From positions 1 through 64,000 of the forward strand of contig JAEYYP010000017.1 of NCBI GenBank assembly GCA_023428425.1: a DNA stretch of 64,000 bases, written 5' to 3'. The position numbers were made by a program, and so were the translations under genes. This DNA comes from Pseudomonadota bacterium (GTDB lineage: Bacteria > Pseudomonadota > Alphaproteobacteria > Rhizobiales > Devosiaceae). Shown here in pieces: positions 25,541-34,038 of this stretch; within the stretch, counting starts at the first letter, position 1, and the number at the start of each line of letters is the position of its first letter. The notes under the pieces were generated by a model. The model did no database searches and had not been told where the DNA came from. It saw only the letters and a list, made by a program, of their open reading frames with translations.

Positions 25541-27006
25541 TCGGGGGCGGCCGTCACCTTGGCGATGCTGGGCGGGCGGAACTCCGGGGCCTCGTCTTCC
25601 GAAAAGACAGGCACGAACTCGGGCTCGACCGATCCCGCCACATGGTCCAGCACCTTGCGACGCAGGATGTCGACGGTCGACCTGTGGGCAGGGTCGTCGG
25701 CGAGGTTCACCAGCTCCTGTGGGTCAGCGAGGACGTCGGCGAGAAACCAGTCTTCCTCGTCGGCAGCGATGATCGCCCCATCCTGCCGGGTATTCATGTC
25801 GAAGCGCCACTGGTCGGTGCGGATGCAGCAACGGCGCGGCCAGCCTCCCCCGTTGCGCCACTCGCCGCGATTGGCGGCGGCCGAGGCCTTGGCGCCGGCA
25901 ACCCCGGTGCCGACCGTCGCGAAAACGGCCTCGGGCGGCGGATCGGTGAAGACCGAGCGCCCGTCGAAACTCTGGTCAGGCTCGATACCGGCGAGATCGC
26001 ACAGGGTGCGGGCGAGATCGAGATTTTCCGTGAGATCGTCGCGACGCGTGCCTGCTGCAACGCGCGGAGGGTAGCTGACGATGAAGGGGGTGCGCTGGCT
26101 CTGCGGGGCGCAGACGACCTTGCCGAACAGACCGTTCTCGCCCAGCGACGCACCGTGGTCGGAGGTGAACACGATGATGGTATTGTCTTCGAGCCCCTGT
26201 GTCCTCAAGGCGCTGAGGACGAGTCCGACCTGGGTGTCGAGCCAGGTGGTCAATGCGTGGTAGTCGGCCTGGGCTTGTTGCAGTTGCTCGTGGGTGAAGC
26301 CGCGTCCGCCCACCATCTCGGCATAGGCCTGCTCATAGGCGCTGCCATAGCCGCGCGACAGGTTGGCGCCAGGCCAGTCTGACGGCCGGTAGAGGTCGCG
26401 ATAGTGCTGCGGCGGCAGGACCGGCGTGTGCGGCTGGAGGTAGGAGACGCGGAGGAGAAAGGGCTGCTCGCGGTCGGCCTCGGCCAGCCAGCGCAGGGCA
26501 TTCCAGGTCACCTGTTCCGGTGGGTAACGGCGATCGGAAGGGAAGGTGCCGCCGACCGGCGAGGGAATGCCGGGTGGCACGATCGGCTGCAAAGCGGCCG
26601 GATCGGTTTCGAGGCCGAAGCCATGCATGCTCGAGCCGGCATTATCCTCTTCCTGCCAGGGCGTGTAGGCGAGCGCGTAGTGGCTCTTGCCGAGGGTGGC
26701 CGTGCGGTAGCCGTGATCGGCGAAATGCTCGGGAAAAGTCTTGAGCCGCACCGGAACGGGGAAGGACTTCCATGCCCCCTCGTTGAAATAGACCCCGGTG
26801 CGTTCGGGCGCCGCGGCGGTCAGGATGCTCATGCGCGAGGGCACGCAGACCGGCGAGTTGCAGAAATTGTTGGTGAAGGTCACGCCTCGCGCCGCGAGGG
26901 CATCGATATTGGGCGTCGCCACCGGCGCCCAGCTTTCGCCGTAGCAACCCAGCGCCGAGGCGCGCAATTCGTCGGACATGATCCAGAGGATGTTCGGCCT
27001 GCTCAT
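25525..27006 (-). CDS. Type I sulfatase, second copy
   Basis: A 493-residue cytoplasmic sulfatase (no signal peptide). It opens NILWIMSDELRASALGCYG (metal ligands D12/E13), has the activation motif C54-V-P-S-R58, GYRTATLGKSHYALAYTPWQ, FLLRVSYLQPHTPVLPP, IIVFTSDHGASLGENGLFGK and a substrate-proximal C terminus. It differs widely from the sulfatase at 22970, so the two probably act on different positions or sugars. The start is fixed by the 4-base overlap with the lacI stop; the two are co-transcribed. Confidence 0.9.
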   Translation of the reverse strand: MSRPNILWIMSDELRASALGCYGESWAPVATPNIDALAARGVTFTNNFCNSPVCVPSRMSILTAAAPERTGVYFNEGAWKSFPVPVRLKTFPEHFADHGYRTATLGKSHYALAYTPWQEEDNAGSSMHGFGLETDPAALQPIVPPGIPSPVGGTFPSDRRYPPEQVTWNALRWLAEADREQPFLLRVSYLQPHTPVLPPQHYRDLYRPSDWPGANLSRGYGSAYEQAYAEMVGGRGFTHEQLQQAQADYHALTTWLDTQVGLVLSALRTQGLEDNTIIVFTSDHGASLGENGLFGKVVCAPQSQRTPFIVSYPPRVAAGTRRDDLTENLDLARTLCDLAGIEPDQSFDGRSVFTDPPPEAVFATVGTGVAGAKASAAANRGEWRNGGGWPRRCCIRTDQWRFDMNTRQDGAIIAADEEDWFLADVLADPQELVNLADDPAHRSTVDILRRKVLDHVAGSVEPEFVPVFSEDEAPEFRPPSIAKVTAAPDQSLS

Positions 27007-28064
27007 GCGCTTTCCCTGCCCAGAATCTCGAAACCGAGGCGAACGGCGCGCTGCTGCGGCATGCGCCCGGCAATGCGCTCCAACATCATCCGGCCCGCCG
27101 CCATACCGGTCTCGCGATTGGGGAAGCGGACGGTGGTGAGCGACGGCTTGATCCACTGCGCCATCGGCGTGTCGCCGAACCCCGCGATGGCGACACGACC
27201 CGGCACGTCGATGCCGACATTGACGGCGTACTGGATGGCACTGACGGCCACGAGGTGACCGGCAAACAGGGCCGCGTCGACATCGGGCGCCTCGCGCAGG
27301 ATGGCGCCGATAACCTCGCCGCCGGCGGGTGTGCCCGGATCGCTGGTGATCTCGTAGTGGAGCGGCGGCGCGAGCCCATCGTCGGCGCAAACCGCGCGCA
27401 AGCCGTCGAGGCGCGCCATCATGCGGCTGTCGTCGAGGCCGGTATGGCCAATGAAGGCGAAGCGTTTTCGGCCGCGGGCCCGCAGGTACTGCGCCAGCGA
27501 AGCCCCGGCATCGAAGTTGGAGGAGCCGACCGAAACGTCGATCGGGTTCGCCGTGTAGTCGAACATCTCGACTACCGGCGTGCGCGAGCGGGTCAGCATC
27601 TCGACGCACTCGGGCGCATGATCGCGACCGGTGAGGATGATGCCGTCGACGCGGTGGCCAAGGAACGTGCGAACGAGCTCCATCTCGTTGTGGCGGGAGA
27701 AGTGCGAATTGCCGGTCAGGATCTGGTATCCGGCCGGCTCGAGCAGGTCGGCCACACCCTGCATGATGATGCCGTGGATCGGGTTGGCGAGGGTCGGCAC
27801 GACGATGCCGACGACCATCGATTTCGAAGAGGCAAGGCTCGAGGCGAGGCGGTTCGGAATGTAGCCGAGCTGCGACGCTACCTTCAGCACGTGGTCGAGC
27901 GTCTTCTTGCTCACCCGCGTCGGATTGCTGATGCAGCGGGACACGGTGATGGTCGAGACGCCCGCAGCGGCGGCGACTTCCTGCAGCCGCACCGGCGACA
28001 GGGCTGCCGGCGCGCTCTCTTCTCCGGCATGGCTTGACGTCTTCTCGTCCATGATGATACCCAA
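27003..28064 (-). CDS. LacI family transcriptional regulator
   Basis: The 353 residues comprise a short N-terminal tail, a LacI helix-turn-helix at ~26-70 (RLQEVAAAAGVSTITVSRCI, then KKTLDHVLKVASQLGYIPN and the hinge LASSLASSKS), and a periplasmic-binding-like sugar domain (VVGIVVPTLANPIHGIIMQG, DGIILTGRDHAP, VAIAGFGDTPMAQWIKPSLT). Either of two ATG codons (28064 or 28052) could be the start. It is divergent from the ABC transporter operon with two palindromes between, and heads a unit with the second sulfatase. It is expected to respond to a sugar or sugar acid. Confidence 0.92.
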   Translation of the reverse strand: MGIIMDEKTSSHAGEESAPAALSPVRLQEVAAAAGVSTITVSRCISNPTRVSKKTLDHVLKVASQLGYIPNRLASSLASSKSMVVGIVVPTLANPIHGIIMQGVADLLEPAGYQILTGNSHFSRHNEMELVRTFLGHRVDGIILTGRDHAPECVEMLTRSRTPVVEMFDYTANPIDVSVGSSNFDAGASLAQYLRARGRKRFAFIGHTGLDDSRMMARLDGLRAVCADDGLAPPLHYEITSDPGTPAGGEVIGAILREAPDVDAALFAGHLVAVSAIQYAVNVGIDVPGRVAIAGFGDTPMAQWIKPSLTTVRFPNRETGMAAGRMMLERIAGRMPQQRAVRLGFEILGRESA

Positions 28065-28071
28065 CCGACAG

Positions 28072-28089
28072 ATGGACAGCGCTATCCAT
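28072..28089. promoter_or_regulatory. LacI-type operator, lacI side
   Basis: ATGGACAGCGCTATCCAT is an 18-bp palindrome with a central CG and a single asymmetric pair. It lies 8 bases upstream of lacI, so it should give autoregulation. Confidence 0.8.
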
Positions 28090-28194
28090 GCTGTACCATG
28101 TGGTTTCCTAGTTCAACGAACGCCTCGCCGCAACTGGCTTATCTGGTCGTCAACAGGACGATGGTTCGGTCAGGCCGGCTCAGTGCGAAGCCTC

Positions 28195-28212
28195 ATGGAC
28201 AGCGCTGTCCAT
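28195..28212. promoter_or_regulatory. LacI-type operator, transporter side
   Basis: ATGGACAGCGCTGTCCAT is a perfect 18-bp palindrome with central CG, nearly identical to the site at 28072. The centres are 123 bp apart, suitable for looping by a LacI tetramer or for separate control of the two divergent promoters. It is 92 bases upstream of the binding-protein start. Confidence 0.85.
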
Positions 28213-28304
28213 ATCGACTCTGGAGGAGTCGGGGTGCGGTCGAAGACCGACGCCCGGAAAGAGTTCAAACGCGTCCCGGACGGGCGCATGAAGGGGAGGA
28301 CCTG

Positions 28305-30065
28305 ATGATACGTTACACGACCACGCTGGTGGCAGCGTCGGCGCTTGCCGCCTTGCTTGGGACCACCAGCCTTGCCATGGCCCAGTCGGCACCCGAGGTG
28401 CCGCGCAACCGCACGCTGATCAGCCAGGGCTGGGACTTCTACAACCAGGTCCCGTCGGTGGACAATTTCAACCCCTATGCCGGGGTGCTGCTCCACCAGC
28501 GCAACAGCCTGCACTACACCGTCAACGAAGTGCTGTTCTACACCAACCACAACACCAACGAGACGACGGGCTGGCAGGCCGACAGCTACAGCTACAACGA
28601 TGATTTCACCGAGGTGACGCTCAAGCTGCGCGACGGCGTGAAGTGGTCGGACGGCGAGGCCTTCACCGCCGAGGACGTCGCCTTCACCTTCGACATGCTG
28701 AAGGGCGCGGCCCCCGACCTGCTCTTTTCGAGCCAGATCGCCGAATGGGTGGCGTCCGCCACCGTCGTCGATCCGCTGACCGTGCTGATCAAGCTCAACA
28801 AGCCCGGCCCGCGCTGGGTGAAGGACTTCCTCGCCACCGGCCAGTCGACGCGCTTCGTCACCGTGCCCAAGCATATCTGGGACGGCCAGGACCCCAAGAC
28901 CTTCGCCAATTTCGACCTCGCCAAGGGTTGGCCGGTCGGCACCGGCCCCTACAAGCTGGTGAAGTCGGACGCGAGTTCGCTGTTCTACGATCGCCGCGAC
29001 AGCTGGTGGGCAGTCGATGCCGGCCTGGTCGACGCGATACCGCAGGTCGAGCGCGTGGTCTATGTTCCGGCGACCGCCGAAGCCATGCCGCAGTTGTTCG
29101 CCACCAACCAGATCGACATGGGCCGTTCCATCCAGGCCGGCCAGTTCGAGGCCATCAAGGCGCAGAACCCGGCGCTGGTGGCATGGAACGAGCAGGGACC
29201 GGTGTGGGGCGGCCCCGATGGCTGCACCTACGCCATACGCTTCAACACCCAGGTCGCGCCCTTCGACAATGCCGGCCTGCGTCACGCGATCAACGCCGCG
29301 ATGGACCGCGACCAGATCGTCAACCTCGCCTACGAAGGCTCGATGCTGAAGGCGACACTGCCGTTCTCGTCCTATCCGGGCATGACGAACTATGTCGACC
29401 AGCTGCAGGACGTGGCCGGCGTCGCCGATATCGGCGAACACAGCCCCGAACTGGTCGAGAAGTACATGACCGAGGCGGGTTTCGTGAAGGGCGGCGACGG
29501 CAAGTGGGCCAACGCCGACGGCTCGCCGCTCCAGGTCGAGCTTTCGGCAGCGCAAGGCGATCCGTCGGGGCCGGTTCTGTCGCAGCAGTTGCAGGCGGCG
29601 GGCTTCGACGCGCTGCTCAACGTCCAGCAGGGCACGGCGCTCAACGAGGCGATGGCCGCCGGCAACTACCAGATGAACATGGGTCCGCATTGCGGCAGCC
29701 TCTATGATCCCTGGCAGACGCTCGAGCACTTTCACTCGAAGTATGCGGCTCCGGCCGGCGAGGTGTCCAAGAATCTCCGCGCCGTGACCCGCTACGACAA
29801 CCCCGAGCTCGACGCCGTACTCGACCAACTCGAGCAGATGCAGCCCTCGCCCGACGACGCGACCTATATCGGCCTCGTGAAGCAGGCGACCGAAATCTTC
29901 GCCCGCGACCTGCCGGAAATCCCGCTCGTCGAGGAGACCCAGACGCTGGTCTACAACACCACCTACTGGAAGGGCTGGCCCTCGGCCACCAACCCCTACA
30001 TGGCCTCGTTCATCCCGTGGGAAGGCTTCGCCCGCGTGGTGCAGAGCCTGCAGCCGACCCAATAA
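28305..30065 (+). CDS. ABC transporter substrate-binding protein (SBP_bac_5 family)
   Basis: Periplasmic receptor of an oligopeptide-type ABC importer. The 586 residues begin with a signal peptide (LVAASALAALLGTTSLAMAQ, cleavage near residue 26), then the family's domain with NEVLFYTNHNTNETTGWQAD, VTLKLRDGVKWSDGEAFTAE (the consensus DppA/OppA motif), and FNTQVAPFDNAGLRHAINAA. Members of this family also bind oligosaccharides and glycosides in alphaproteobacteria. GGAGGA precedes the start. Regulation by the LacI protein through the operators upstream is likely. Confidence 0.92.
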   Translation: MIRYTTTLVAASALAALLGTTSLAMAQSAPEVPRNRTLISQGWDFYNQVPSVDNFNPYAGVLLHQRNSLHYTVNEVLFYTNHNTNETTGWQADSYSYNDDFTEVTLKLRDGVKWSDGEAFTAEDVAFTFDMLKGAAPDLLFSSQIAEWVASATVVDPLTVLIKLNKPGPRWVKDFLATGQSTRFVTVPKHIWDGQDPKTFANFDLAKGWPVGTGPYKLVKSDASSLFYDRRDSWWAVDAGLVDAIPQVERVVYVPATAEAMPQLFATNQIDMGRSIQAGQFEAIKAQNPALVAWNEQGPVWGGPDGCTYAIRFNTQVAPFDNAGLRHAINAAMDRDQIVNLAYEGSMLKATLPFSSYPGMTNYVDQLQDVAGVADIGEHSPELVEKYMTEAGFVKGGDGKWANADGSPLQVELSAAQGDPSGPVLSQQLQAAGFDALLNVQQGTALNEAMAAGNYQMNMGPHCGSLYDPWQTLEHFHSKYAAPAGEVSKNLRAVTRYDNPELDAVLDQLEQMQPSPDDATYIGLVKQATEIFARDLPEIPLVEETQTLVYNTTYWKGWPSATNPYMASFIPWEGFARVVQSLQPTQ

Positions 30066-30072
30066 CCAAAGC

Positions 30073-30097
30073 GCCGGAGGCGGCTATCGCCTCCGGC
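30073..30097 (+). other. Perfect intercistronic hairpin after the binding-protein gene
   Basis: GCCGGAGGCG, loop GCTAT, CGCCTCCGGC: a 10-bp perfect stem 7 bases after the stop, with no T run. It probably stabilises the upstream mRNA end, giving more binding protein than permease, as in many ABC operons. Confidence 0.7.
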
Positions 30098-30126
30098 CCA
30101 CTCCCCGACAGGTCAGCCAGGCAGAA

Positions 30127-31314
30127 ATGGTCAAGATCAAGGACATCCGCGCCTTCGCCATCCGCAGCGAGATGGTCGGCGCGCTCTACAAGGAAGGCAC
30201 GCAGCCCAAGGTCGAGCCGCGCCGCGCGCCCTGGACCAAGGATGCCGAGGTAGCAGGCCCCATGTCGGGCTACGAGCGCTTCAAGCGCCACCGTTCGAGC
30301 TGGCGCTTCGACGGCGCGGTCGGCGTGCTGGTGACGGCCGATGACGGCACGACCGGTTTTGGCGTCACCCGCAACGGCCAGCCGGTAATCAGCCTCATCA
30401 ACGACCACTTCGCACCACTTCTCGTCGGCGAGAACGCCATGGCGACCGATCGGGTCTGGGACATGATGATGCGCATGTCGATGCCCTATGGGTCGACCGG
30501 CCTCACGTCATACGCCATCAGCGCGGTAGACCTCGCGATGTGGGACCTGAAGGGCAAGATCCTCAGGACCCCGGTCTATGAACTGGCGGGCGGCCCGGCC
30601 CGCGAAAGTCAGTTCTGCTACGCCACCGGCAACGACACCGACTGGCACATGGAGCTCGGCTTCAAGGCCACCAAGCTCGCCTGCCCCTACGGCACGTTCG
30701 ACGGGCTCGATGCCGTGCACAAGAATGCCGAGTTCGTAGGCCGGACCCGCGAGTTCATCGGCGACGATATCGAGCTGATGCTTGACTGCTGGCTCGCCTT
30801 CGACGTCGAGTTCGCCGTGCGACAGGCCGAGGCCCTGCGGCCCTACAAGCTCAAGTGGATCGAGGACTGCCTCAATCCGGAAAACTTCGACGCTCACGAG
30901 ATGCTGCGCCAGCGCCTGCCGTGGCAGACTCTGGCGACCGGCGAGCACTGGTACACGCCACAGCCCTTCGCCCACGCCGCCAAGCGGCAGGTTGCCGATA
31001 TCCTCCAGCCCGATATCTGCTGGGTGGGCGGCTTCACCGCCTGCCAGCGCATCGTCCATATCGCCGAGGGTGCCGGGCTCGAGGTGATGTTGCATGCCGG
31101 CATGAATACGCCCTATGGCCAGCATTTCAGCTTCAGCCAGTCGAATGTGCGCTGGGGCGAGTATTTCGTCGGCAGCGGCGCCGGCGTGCCGCTGTCGCAG
31201 AGCCAGGTATTTCCCGGCATCGCCGTGCCGGTCGACGGCAAGCTGGTGCCGAACGGCGACCCCGGTTTCGGCCTCGGCCTGACCGACGCCGTGCTCGACG
31301 ACCTCCACGCCTGA
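30127..31314 (+). CDS. Enolase-superfamily dehydratase, L-rhamnonate dehydratase-like
   Basis: Removes water from a sugar acid to give a 2-keto-3-deoxy acid. The 395 residues match the RhmD branch: RAPWTKDAEVAGPMSGYERF near the N terminus, YGSTGLTSYAISAVDLAMWD, and the barrel's metal ligands D220 (LMLDCWL), E246 (WIEDCL) and E273 (TGEHWYT), with H323 in HAGMNTPYGQHF as the catalytic base. The HxGxNxPYGQH element is characteristic of rhamnonate-type dehydratases. It lies between the binding protein and permease genes, so the transported compound is presumably a sugar acid, or a sugar converted to one. Substrate identity (L-rhamnonate, L-mannonate, L-lyxonate or other) is not settled by sequence reading. 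Confidence 0.85.
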   Translation: MVKIKDIRAFAIRSEMVGALYKEGTQPKVEPRRAPWTKDAEVAGPMSGYERFKRHRSSWRFDGAVGVLVTADDGTTGFGVTRNGQPVISLINDHFAPLLVGENAMATDRVWDMMMRMSMPYGSTGLTSYAISAVDLAMWDLKGKILRTPVYELAGGPARESQFCYATGNDTDWHMELGFKATKLACPYGTFDGLDAVHKNAEFVGRTREFIGDDIELMLDCWLAFDVEFAVRQAEALRPYKLKWIEDCLNPENFDAHEMLRQRLPWQTLATGEHWYTPQPFAHAAKRQVADILQPDICWVGGFTACQRIVHIAEGAGLEVMLHAGMNTPYGQHFSFSQSNVRWGEYFVGSGAGVPLSQSQVFPGIAVPVDGKLVPNGDPGFGLGLTDAVLDDLHA

Positions 31315-31327
31315 GGGGTTTGCCGCA

Positions 31328-32329
31328 ATGTACCTTGGCTATGTCGGCCGACGCTTCGCCATCATGCTGCTGGTGGTCTTCCTGGCCGTCTCGATCAACT
31401 TCGCCTTGCCCCGGCTGATGCCGGGCGACCCGATCCAGGCACAGCTCAGCCAGTTGATGGCCTCGGGCGGTGGCTCGGGCGACATCACGGCGATGGTCGA
31501 GGCATACCAGAAGCGCTTCGGGCTCGATCAGCCGATCTGGAACCAGTACCTCGCCTATTGGCAGTCCCTGTTCCGCCTCGATCTCGGCTACTCGCTGGCC
31601 AACTATCCGGAGCGCGTCGACTCCGCCATCGCCAACAGCCTGCCGTGGACCCTGGGGCTACTCGGCATTGCCACGGCGGTGAGCTTCTCCGTCGGCACGC
31701 TGCTGGGCGGGTTGATGGGCTGGCCGCGCACGCCGCGCTGGGTGAAGAGCTTCGGGTCGGGCGTCGTGCTGTTGAGTTCGGTGCCGTACTTCCTCATCGG
31801 CATGATCCTGCTCTACGTCTTCGCCATCGTCTTCCGCTGGTTTCCGGCGGGTGGCGGCATGCCCTTCGGCCTGAATGGCGGCTTCAACTTCGAAACCCTT
31901 GCCGGCATCCTCTGGCACGGCACCTTGCCGGCGCTGTCGATCATCATCGCGGAAATCGGCGCCTGGGCCATCGGCATGCGCGGCATGCTCGTCTCGGTGC
32001 TGGGCGAGGACTACATCACCCTCGCCGAAGCCAAGGGCAACAAGCCGCGCCGCATCCTCGGCCGCTATGGCATGCGCAACGCACTGCTGCCGCAACTGAC
32101 CAAGCTGGCGCTGACGCTCGGGCACATCGTCTCGGGCGCCATCCTCGTCGAGGTGATCTTCTCCTATCCCGGCGTCGGCTTCCGGCTCTACCAGGCCATC
32201 CAGTCGAAAGACTAATTCGTCATTCAGGGCATCGTGCTGCTGCTCTCGGTGTCGATCGCGATCGCCATGTTCATTCTCGACCTCATCTATCCGCTGATCG
32301 ACCCGCGGATCACGGCGAAGGACCGCTGA
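31328..32329 (+). pseudogene. ABC transporter permease (DppB type), interrupted by an in-frame TAA
   Basis: The frame is a normal DppB-like permease: short cytoplasmic N terminus, first helix (RRFAIMLLVVFLAVSINFAL), large periplasmic loop, and the EAA loop MRGMLVSVLGEDYITLAEAKG. After QAIQSKD a TAA (32213-32215) stops it at 295 residues, yet the same frame continues FVIQGIVLLLSVSIAIAMFI and then DLIYPLIDPRITAKDR to a TGA at 32327, which is exactly the family's last helix and end. A tyrosine is expected at the stop (TAC or TAT), so a single substitution or sequencing error explains it. Without the last helix the permease is likely inactive. The next gene starts 3 bases after the original stop. 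Confidence 0.85.
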
Positions 32330-32332
32330 CCC

Positions 32333-33187
32333 ATGCGCCAGCTTGTGAACACCGCCCTCTACGAACTCAGCCGCAACCGCACGCTGCTCGCCGGCGTGGT
32401 GCTGCTCGGCCTGATCGTCCTCGTCGCCATTGTCGGCCCGTTCGTGGTCGATCCGGCGCAGGCCAGGCTCGGTGCGACCATCCCGCGCTCCCCGCCGAGC
32501 GCCGAGCACTGGTTCGGCACCGACGGACAGGGGCGAGACATGCTCACCGTGCTCATCCTCGCGATGCCGCAGACGCTGAAGGTTGGGCTGCTCGCCGGCT
32601 TGATCAGCCTTTCGGTCGGCGTCGCCCTCGGGCTGATCGCCGGCTTCGTCGGCGGTATCGTTGATACCGTCATCCGCCTCGCCTCGGACGTGATGATGAC
32701 CATACCGGGCATCGCCATCCTCGTGCTGGTTGCGTCCAACGTGCGCGAAATGACGGTGGAACTGATGGCGGTGATCGTCGCCAGCCTGTCCTGGATGGTC
32801 GCGACCCGCACCATCCGCGCCCAGACCCTGTCGCTGCGCGAGCGCGGCTACGTCGCCATCGCCCGGCTGAACGGCTCGTCGGGGCTCAAGCTGATCTTCG
32901 TCGAAGTGCTGCCCAACCTTCTGCCCTTCATCGCAGCGAGCTTCGTCATCACCGTGTCGAACGCCATGCTTGCGACGGTCGGGCTCGAAGCGCTGGGGCT
33001 CGGCCCGCAGAACGAGCTGACACTCGGCATGGTGATCTACTGGGCGCAGTTCTTCGGCGCCATCATCCGCGGCATGTGGTGGTGGTGGGGACCGCCGATC
33101 ATCGCCATTTCGCTGATCTTCATCGGGCTGATGCTGACCTCGGCCGGCCTCGACAGTTTCGCCAACAAGCGCCTGGGGTCGACCTGA
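32333..33187 (+). CDS. ABC transporter permease (DppC type)
   Basis: Second membrane subunit of the importer. The 284 residues contain an N-terminal helix, the typical EHWFGTDGQGRDMLTVLILA loop of DppC proteins (HxxGTDxxGRDxxSR), about five more helices, and the ATPase-contacting EAA loop LRERGYVAIARLNGSSGLKL. The last helix ends SLIFIGLMLTSAGLDSFANK. Its stop overlaps the ATPase start by one base (TGATG). Confidence 0.92.
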   Translation: MRQLVNTALYELSRNRTLLAGVVLLGLIVLVAIVGPFVVDPAQARLGATIPRSPPSAEHWFGTDGQGRDMLTVLILAMPQTLKVGLLAGLISLSVGVALGLIAGFVGGIVDTVIRLASDVMMTIPGIAILVLVASNVREMTVELMAVIVASLSWMVATRTIRAQTLSLRERGYVAIARLNGSSGLKLIFVEVLPNLLPFIAASFVITVSNAMLATVGLEALGLGPQNELTLGMVIYWAQFFGAIIRGMWWWWGPPIIAISLIFIGLMLTSAGLDSFANKRLGST

Positions 33188-34038
33188 TGGCCACACCCGT
33201 CCTCGAGATCGAAAACCTGGTTGTCGAATACCGTACCACCAACGGGCCGTTCCGCGCCGTCAACGACGTGTCCTTTTCGCTCGAACCGGGCGAACGGTTC
33301 GGCCTCGTGGGCGAGTCCGGCTCGGGCAAGTCGACGACCATCCTCGCTTTGATGCGCATGCTGCGCGGCGGGCTCGTCTCCAGCGGCTCGATCCGTCTCA
33401 ACGGTCGCGACCTGTCGGGCGTATCCGATCGCGACTACCGCGCGCTGCGTTTCGCCGAGATGTCGCTCGTGCCGCAGGGCGCGATGAGTTCGCTGAACCC
33501 GGTGCTGCGTATCGCCGAACAGATCGGCGACATCTTCGACGACCACGGCATCCGCCACACCGCGTCGGAGCGGAGCCGGGTCATCGGCGAGTTGCTGGAA
33601 CGCGTCGGCCTTCCGCCGGCGGTGCAGCGGCGCTTTCCGCACGAGCTGTCGGGCGGCATGAAGCAGCGCGTGTGCATTGCCATGTCGATCGCGCTCAGGC
33701 CCAGCGTCATTCTCGCCGACGAGCCGACCAGCGCGCTCGACGTGATGGTGCAGAAGCAGGTGCTCCGTACGCTGGGCAAGGTGCAGCGCGACATCGGCGC
33801 CGCCGTCATCCTCATCGGGCACGACATGGCGCTGATGGCCCATTTCGTCACCCGCATCGGCGTCATGTATCGCGGCCAGCTGGTCGAGACCGGCCCGGTG
33901 CGCGAGGTTTTTGCCAATCCGCAGCATGCCTATACGCGGATGCTGATCGAATCCCTGCCGTCCTTCGATCGCCTCGGCGCCTTCCGCGGCGCCGGTGCTC
34001 GCGCCGAAGGCTTCCTCTCATCGGGGAGCACGCCATGA
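33187..34038 (+). CDS. ABC transporter ATP-binding protein (DppD type)
   Basis: The 283-residue ATPase has Walker A GESGSGKST (residues ~42), Q-loop VPQGAMSSLNPV, signature LSGGMKQR, Walker B VILADEPTSALD, and the H-loop GHDMALMAH. The C-terminal NPQHAYTRMLIESLP is the oligopeptide-type extension; the iron-sulfur cysteine motif of classical DppD is absent. The frame is open upstream of the ATG, but the one-base coupling with the permease fixes the start. Confidence 0.93.
   Translation: MATPVLEIENLVVEYRTTNGPFRAVNDVSFSLEPGERFGLVGESGSGKSTTILALMRMLRGGLVSSGSIRLNGRDLSGVSDRDYRALRFAEMSLVPQGAMSSLNPVLRIAEQIGDIFDDHGIRHTASERSRVIGELLERVGLPPAVQRRFPHELSGGMKQRVCIAMSIALRPSVILADEPTSALDVMVQKQVLRTLGKVQRDIGAAVILIGHDMALMAHFVTRIGVMYRGQLVETGPVREVFANPQHAYTRMLIESLPSFDRLGAFRGAGARAEGFLSSGSTP

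Noticed and set aside
28170..30062. A 630-codon open frame antisense to the substrate-binding protein gene
   Set aside because: Mirror of a well-supported SBP gene with signal peptide and DppA motifs; no homology-like segments in the antisense product.
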